Under the pieces are notes generated by a model. That model searched no databases and was not told where the DNA came from. It saw nothing but the letters and a program-made list of their open reading frames with translations. The position numbers were made by a program, and so were the translations under genes. This document shows, in pieces, positions 6,513 through 10,391 of a stretch of DNA of 10,391 nt. Origin of the DNA: an uncultured Prevotellaceae bacterium (lineage in GTDB: Bacteria > Bacteroidota > Bacteroidia > Bacteroidales > Bacteroidaceae); assembly GCA_937902455.1 (NCBI GenBank), contig CALELI010000203.1:1-10391 (forward strand). Direction: 5' to 3'. Position 1 is the first letter of the stretch. The number at the start of each line of letters is the position of its first letter.

Positions 6513-7776
6513 GGATAAGCGTAGTAGTAATTGGGGATATATTGTGAGGCTGGTGATGGTGTCGGTGATTGTCTGCTTGTGCGCCAGCTGTGGGGAAGAC
6601 CGTACCTATGAGTACGAGGCACTGACTAACAAGAACCACTCCATGCAGGCGATGCTGCAGGACTGGTATCTGTGGGGCGAGAATATCAAGGAACTGGAAT
6701 GGAAGGACTATTTCGGCGACGTGAATGCCTGTTTTGACAAATTTATCAAACAGGCACCAGTGACGGATACATGGTCGTACTGCTCAATAGACTCCATGAA
6801 CAAGGACTATAACGAAAGGGGACTGTTCAATCATCTTGATTCATACGGAATTGATGCAGTTGCAATGGAAGACCCGACACGCCTGACCAACCAGACATTC
6901 GCACGTGTGATAACTGTCTATCCGAATTCACCGGCAGAGCAATGCGGGCTTCGCAGAGGTGACTTCATAGGCTATGTCGACGGTGCAAAGGTGACGACAT
7001 CAAACATATCTAACCTGAGGAACGGCCCTGCCCGTCAGCTTGTAGTGAATCACCTGGCTTTCATAGGAGATTCGCTCTTCTGGATAGCCGTCGACACGAT
7101 GTCGATGCAGGCATCATACAAGGTGGAAGATACTCAGGTCCCTGTGTCCCGGCTCTATTATCGCAACGGGGATTACGTGGCATACATGATGGTGAACCAC
7201 CTCAATGCGCGGAATTTCATCAGCAGTCTCGAGGCTTTGGAACATGCGGATATCATGGTTCTCGACTTGCGACTCTGCAACGACGGCACTATTGAGAACG
7301 CACTCGCTCTTGTATCATGCCTCGTTCCTAAGGAGTGCTACTCCTCGGAATTCTGTCACACTGTCTGGAACGCGAATCATCAGGATTTGTGCCGGACTTA
7401 CAATTACGACGCCTCTCTGGCACCATATAATGTCGGTCAGCGGAAACTGTTCGTGATTACGGGCAGATACACCAGAGGTGCATCAGAATGGCTGATCAAT
7501 GGACTGCAGGCTACACTGGGCAAGGATGTGGTTGTCGTCGGAACAAATACAGCCGGCCAGAATGTGCAGCTCAAGTCTGTTCCGTCGGATTACGACTACA
7601 CGCTGCATCCGGCAGTGGCCCTCGTTGCCAATGCTAATGGAGACAGTTCGTATGGCAATGGTGGCATCACGCCTGACTATGTAAAGGACGAATATCGCTA
7701 TCATCCTCTTAACCAATATGGCAATTCGGACGAGACATTATTTAATTATATATTGAACAATTATGAGACATATTAA
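6508..7776 (+). CDS. PDZ/S41-peptidase-like lipoprotein, probably catalytically inactive
   Basis: A 422-residue envelope protein. Residues 11-27 are a hydrophobic signal, and C28 is the likely lipidated cysteine (LCASCGED, with a non-standard C at -3). The acidic residues just after C28 resemble the export signal of surface lipoproteins in Bacteroidota. A PDZ-like segment spans about 130-200 (VITVYPNSPAEQCGLRRGDF at 134-153). The C-terminal part follows S41 (C-terminal processing) peptidases: VLDLRLCNDGT at 251-261, then RYTRGASEWLINGL at 320-333 and VVVGTNTAGQNVQ at 342-354. In active S41 enzymes these last two blocks read TASASE and GKxxxQ-like; here the serine position is G324 and the lysine position Q351. 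The fold is therefore clear but peptidase activity is doubtful; peptide binding is a possible role. The gene overlaps the following C1B peptidase by 14 bases. Start: an in-frame stop lies two codons upstream. Confidence 0.8.
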   Translation: MKDKRSSNWGYIVRLVMVSVIVCLCASCGEDRTYEYEALTNKNHSMQAMLQDWYLWGENIKELEWKDYFGDVNACFDKFIKQAPVTDTWSYCSIDSMNKDYNERGLFNHLDSYGIDAVAMEDPTRLTNQTFARVITVYPNSPAEQCGLRRGDFIGYVDGAKVTTSNISNLRNGPARQLVVNHLAFIGDSLFWIAVDTMSMQASYKVEDTQVPVSRLYYRNGDYVAYMMVNHLNARNFISSLEALEHADIMVLDLRLCNDGTIENALALVSCLVPKECYSSEFCHTVWNANHQDLCRTYNYDASLAPYNVGQRKLFVITGRYTRGASEWLINGLQATLGKDVVVVGTNTAGQNVQLKSVPSDYDYTLHPAVALVANANGDSSYGNGGITPDYVKDEYRYHPLNQYGNSDETLFNYILNNYETY

Positions 7777-9136
7777 ACTGTTGCTCGCTGGTTGTGGACT
7801 TGTACTGTCTGTCAGTGCAAGTGCTCAGGGCATTTCGCAGGAGATGCTGAGCAAGATGAAGACTGCCAACAAGATGACTGCTTCTGACAAGGCAATTCAT
7901 AATGCCTTGGCGGCAAATAACATTGCAGACCTTGCACTGAACCAGAGTAACAAGGCCGAGCAGAGTACTTATTTCAGTAACAGTGTGCCGTCGAAGGGTA
8001 TCACAGACCAGAAATCATCCGGCAGATGCTGGCTGTTCACAGGACTGAATGTCCTTCGCAGCAAGGTCATCAACAGGCAGAAACTCGAAGGACTGGAGTT
8101 CTCGCAGATTTACTGCTTCTTCTATGACCAGCTGGAGAAATCGAACCTGTTCCTCCAGGCAATAATCGACACGAAGGACAAACCTATGGATGACAAGACC
8201 GTAGAATGGTTGTTCAAGAACCCGATCAGTGACGGCGGAACCTATACAGGTGTGGCTGACCTTGTGATGAAGTATGGTCTTGTCCCTGCAGGAGTCATGC
8301 CTGAGACGTTCGCAAGTAACAACACAAGCAAGTTCACATCGTTCCTCAAGAAGAAACTCCGTGAGGATGCCCTGATTCTCAGGGAGGGCAAGGGTGACCT
8401 TCAGGCTCAGAAAGAACAGATGCTGAGCGAGATATACCACATGCTTCTCCTTGGATTCGGTGAACCACCAGCAGAATTCACCTGGGCGCCAAAGGATGCG
8501 CAGGGCAAATATCTCTATGCTCCAAAGAAGTACACTCCGAAGTCGTTCTATGAGGAGATGATTGGCGAGGAACTCAATGCCGACTATGTAATGCTGATGA
8601 ACGATCCGACTCGCCCTTACTGGAAGACGTACGAGATAGAATATGACCGTCACCTCTATGACGGACATAACTGGAAATACCTCAATCTTCCTATCGAGGA
8701 AGTGAAGAAGGCTGCCATACTGAGCATCAAGGACAGTACGATGATGTACTTCTCCTGTGATGTGGCAAAGGAAATCGACAAGAATCGTGGTCTGCTCGAC
8801 CTGAACAACTATGACTACGAATCAATCTTCGGCGTGAAATTCGGTATGGACAAACGCCAGAGAATCATATCGTTCGACAGCGGTTCATCGCATGCTATGA
8901 CCTTGAAGGCTGTCGATCTTGACGAGAATGGCAGGCCTCTCAAGTGGGAGGTCGAGAACAGCTGGGGCAATACGGGATTTGGCGGTCATCTGATTATGAC
9001 GGATGAATGGTTCAACGAGTATATGTTCCGTCTGGTAGTCAATAAGAAGTACCTGACCGACAAGGCCCTTAAGGCTGCAGAACAGAAACCGGTTATGTTA
9101 CCATGCTACGACCCTATGTTCAGCATGGAGGAATAA
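7763..9136 (+). CDS. Secreted C1B cysteine peptidase (bleomycin hydrolase/aminopeptidase C family)
   Basis: A 457-residue papain-fold peptidase. Residues 1-21 are a clear Sec signal peptide (MRHIKLLLAGCGLVLSVSASA, probable cut before Q22), so it acts in the periplasm or outside, whereas bleomycin hydrolase and lactococcal PepC are cytoplasmic. All active-site residues are present: Q83 and C89 in ITDQKSSGRCWLF, H377 in SSHAMTLKAVD, and N399 in VENSWG. The mature length matches the family (about 435-450). The C-terminus, LPCYDPMFSMEE, corresponds to the PWDPMGALA-type tail that blocks the cleft and makes these enzymes aminopeptidases, but it is longer and changed after DPM. It starts 14 bases inside the S41-like gene, so the two are almost certainly co-translated and may act together on peptides. 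The family assignment is sure; the substrate is unknown. Confidence 0.93.
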   Translation: MRHIKLLLAGCGLVLSVSASAQGISQEMLSKMKTANKMTASDKAIHNALAANNIADLALNQSNKAEQSTYFSNSVPSKGITDQKSSGRCWLFTGLNVLRSKVINRQKLEGLEFSQIYCFFYDQLEKSNLFLQAIIDTKDKPMDDKTVEWLFKNPISDGGTYTGVADLVMKYGLVPAGVMPETFASNNTSKFTSFLKKKLREDALILREGKGDLQAQKEQMLSEIYHMLLLGFGEPPAEFTWAPKDAQGKYLYAPKKYTPKSFYEEMIGEELNADYVMLMNDPTRPYWKTYEIEYDRHLYDGHNWKYLNLPIEEVKKAAILSIKDSTMMYFSCDVAKEIDKNRGLLDLNNYDYESIFGVKFGMDKRQRIISFDSGSSHAMTLKAVDLDENGRPLKWEVENSWGNTGFGGHLIMTDEWFNEYMFRLVVNKKYLTDKALKAAEQKPVMLPCYDPMFSMEE

Positions 9137-9150
9137 AGGAATAGATAATC

Positions 9151-9172
9151 ACAATCGTACGTCGTACATTGT
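9151..9172. repeat. Inverted repeat between the C1B peptidase gene and pepT
   Basis: ACAAT-C-GTACG, a single central T at 9162, then CGTAC-ATTGT: ten paired bases with one unpaired C at 9156, followed by a run of six A. It lies 14 bases after the peptidase stop and 15 bases before the pepT ATG. The run of A is on the wrong strand for a rightward terminator. It could be an operator, an mRNA hairpin near the pepT start, or a dispersed repeat; the sequence does not decide. No consensus TAnnTTTG box was found in this gap. Confidence 0.55.
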
Positions 9173-9187
9173 AAAAAACATGATATT

Positions 9188-10391
9188 ATGAAAATAGAAG
9201 AACGTTTTCTCAATTACGTGAAGTTCGACACTCAAAGTAGTGAGGAGTCGGAGAATTGTCCGAGCACAGCAAAGCAGATGGTATTCGCTGAATACTTGCG
9301 TGACGAATTGAAGGCTATCGGTCTTCAGGACGTCGAACTCGACGAACATGCATACCTCTATGCAACCCTTCCTTCCAATATCGACAAGGAAGTGCCAGTA
9401 GTAGGGTTCATCTCTCACATGGACACAAGTCCTGACTGCAGTGGTGCAGATATCAAGCCACGTATAGTCAGGAACTATGACGGAAATGATATCGTGCTCA
9501 GCGAGGGTATCGTAAGCTCTCCTTCAAAGTTCCCGGAACTCAAGGACCATGTCGGTGAAGACATCATCGTGACAGATGGTCACACACTCCTTGGCGCAGA
9601 CGACAAGGCTGGCATAGCTGAAATCGTACAGGCTATGGTCTATCTTATGGAACACCCTGAAATCAAGCATGGCAAGGTACGTGTAGGCTTCAATCCTGAT
9701 GAGGAAATCGGTATGGGCGCACATCTCTTCGATGTCGAGAAATTCGGCTGCGACTTTGCCTATACGATGGACGGCAGTGAGGTAGGGGAGATTGAGTTCG
9801 AGAACTTCAATGCTGCAAGTGCAAAGATCCGCATCAACGGAGTCAGTGTGCATCCTGGATATTCCAAGGGCAAGATGATTAACGCAGGTCGTGTCACCAC
9901 CGAACTCGTACAGATGCTTCCTCAGAATGAGACTCCTGAAACCACGGAAGGCTATGAAGGATTCTTCCACCTTACTGGCATACAAGGTAGTTGCGAAAAT
10001 GCAAGTCTCTCGTTCATCATCCGTGACCATGACCGTCAGATCTTCGAACAGCGTAAGCAGAAGATGACAGAAGTAGTGGCTGCAGTCAACGAAAAATATG
10101 GTGAAGGTGTAGTGGAACTCGAGTTGAAGGACCAGTACTACAATATGCGCGAGAAGGTTGAACCAAAGATGTTCATCATTGATATTGCAAAGGAAGCAAT
10201 TGACGAGGCCGGAATGGTTCCGAAGATTGTTGCAATCCGTGGAGGAACAGATGGCGCACAGCTATCGTTCAAAGGCTTGCCTTGCCCGAACCTCTTTGCC
10301 GGTGGAATTAATTTCCACGGTCCGTTCGAGTTCTGTCCGGTACAGTCGCTCGAAAAGGCAGAGAAGACGATAGTAAATATAATAAAGAAGG
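9188..10391 (+). CDS. pepT: Peptidase T (tripeptide aminopeptidase), 3' end cut off
   Basis: The frame is open from ATG 9188 to the window edge: 401 codons, compared with about 405-410 for the family, so only a few residues and the stop are missing. It is an M20B metallopeptidase with two zinc ions that removes the N-terminal residue from tripeptides in the cytoplasm; no signal peptide is present. Zinc ligands and catalytic residues are all visible: H77 and D79 in SHMDTSPD, D138 in LLGADDKAG, E172 and E173 in PDEEIGMGAH, D195 in YTMDGSE, and H377 in GGINFHGPFEF. The dimerisation domain with NGVSVHPGYSKGKMINA (217-233) lies between. It stands 51 bases after the secreted C1B peptidase and may share its transcript, which would put extracellular and cytoplasmic steps of peptide use side by side. 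Confidence 0.96.
   Translation, partial: MKIEERFLNYVKFDTQSSEESENCPSTAKQMVFAEYLRDELKAIGLQDVELDEHAYLYATLPSNIDKEVPVVGFISHMDTSPDCSGADIKPRIVRNYDGNDIVLSEGIVSSPSKFPELKDHVGEDIIVTDGHTLLGADDKAGIAEIVQAMVYLMEHPEIKHGKVRVGFNPDEEIGMGAHLFDVEKFGCDFAYTMDGSEVGEIEFENFNAASAKIRINGVSVHPGYSKGKMINAGRVTTELVQMLPQNETPETTEGYEGFFHLTGIQGSCENASLSFIIRDHDRQIFEQRKQKMTEVVAAVNEKYGEGVVELELKDQYYNMREKVEPKMFIIDIAKEAIDEAGMVPKIVAIRGGTDGAQLSFKGLPCPNLFAGGINFHGPFEFCPVQSLEKAEKTIVNIIKK

Noticed and set aside
8015..8668. A 217-codon minus-strand open frame.
   Set aside because: It is opposite the C1B peptidase catalytic domain and resembles no family; it reflects codon bias of the real gene.
9137..9187. A pepT promoter at TACATTGT (9165-9172).
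   Set aside because: It departs from TAnnTTTG at two positions and has no TTTG at the right distance upstream.

Overview
The window looks like chromosomal DNA of a Bacteroidales bacterium, most likely from the Prevotella group. The basis is twofold. The promoters have the Bacteroidota form (a -33 TTTG and a -7 TAnnTTTG about 19-20 bases apart). The proteins include menaquinone-pathway MenG, an AmpG-like permease and a DUF4922-type fusion protein whose composition and gene order fit this group. No rRNA, tRNA, CRISPR array, transposase or phage gene is visible.

Layout: 1-1193 is a leftward pair, phoH followed by the 5' end of menG (ubiE), which overlap by 65 bases in different frames. 1194-1570 is a divergent regulatory region. 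It holds a nearly leaderless phoH promoter, an AATGAATAATGA-type repeat, and a promoter-bearing unit of about 60-70 bases present twice in tandem before the rightward genes. 1571-6403 is a tightly overlapping three-gene operon: a 780-residue fusion of a degenerate glycosyltransferase-like part, a GT2 glycosyltransferase and a HIT/GalT-like DUF4922 domain; a SpoIID/LytB-domain protein with no signal peptide; and an AmpG-like 12-TM permease. 6404-6507 is a short spacer carrying a second copy of the AATGAATAATGA-type repeat, inverted relative to the first. 6508-9136 is an overlapping pair of exported proteins: a PDZ/S41-protease-like lipoprotein that appears to lack both catalytic residues, and a secreted C1B (bleomycin hydrolase-like) cysteine peptidase with an intact active site. 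9188-10391 is peptidase T, cut off by the window a few residues before its expected end.

How they may work together (inference): the operon at 1571-6403 has the look of a cell-wall sugar module, since AmpG proteins import anhydro-muropeptides, SpoIID domains act on glycan strands made of anhydro- or denuded sugars, and HIT/GalT-fold enzymes act on sugar phosphates or nucleotide sugars. The exact reaction is not known to me and is the best candidate here for an undescribed pathway. The region from 6508 to the end reads as a peptide-use group: an envelope lipoprotein that may bind peptide ends, a periplasmic aminopeptidase-type enzyme, and cytoplasmic PepT, which cleaves tripeptides.
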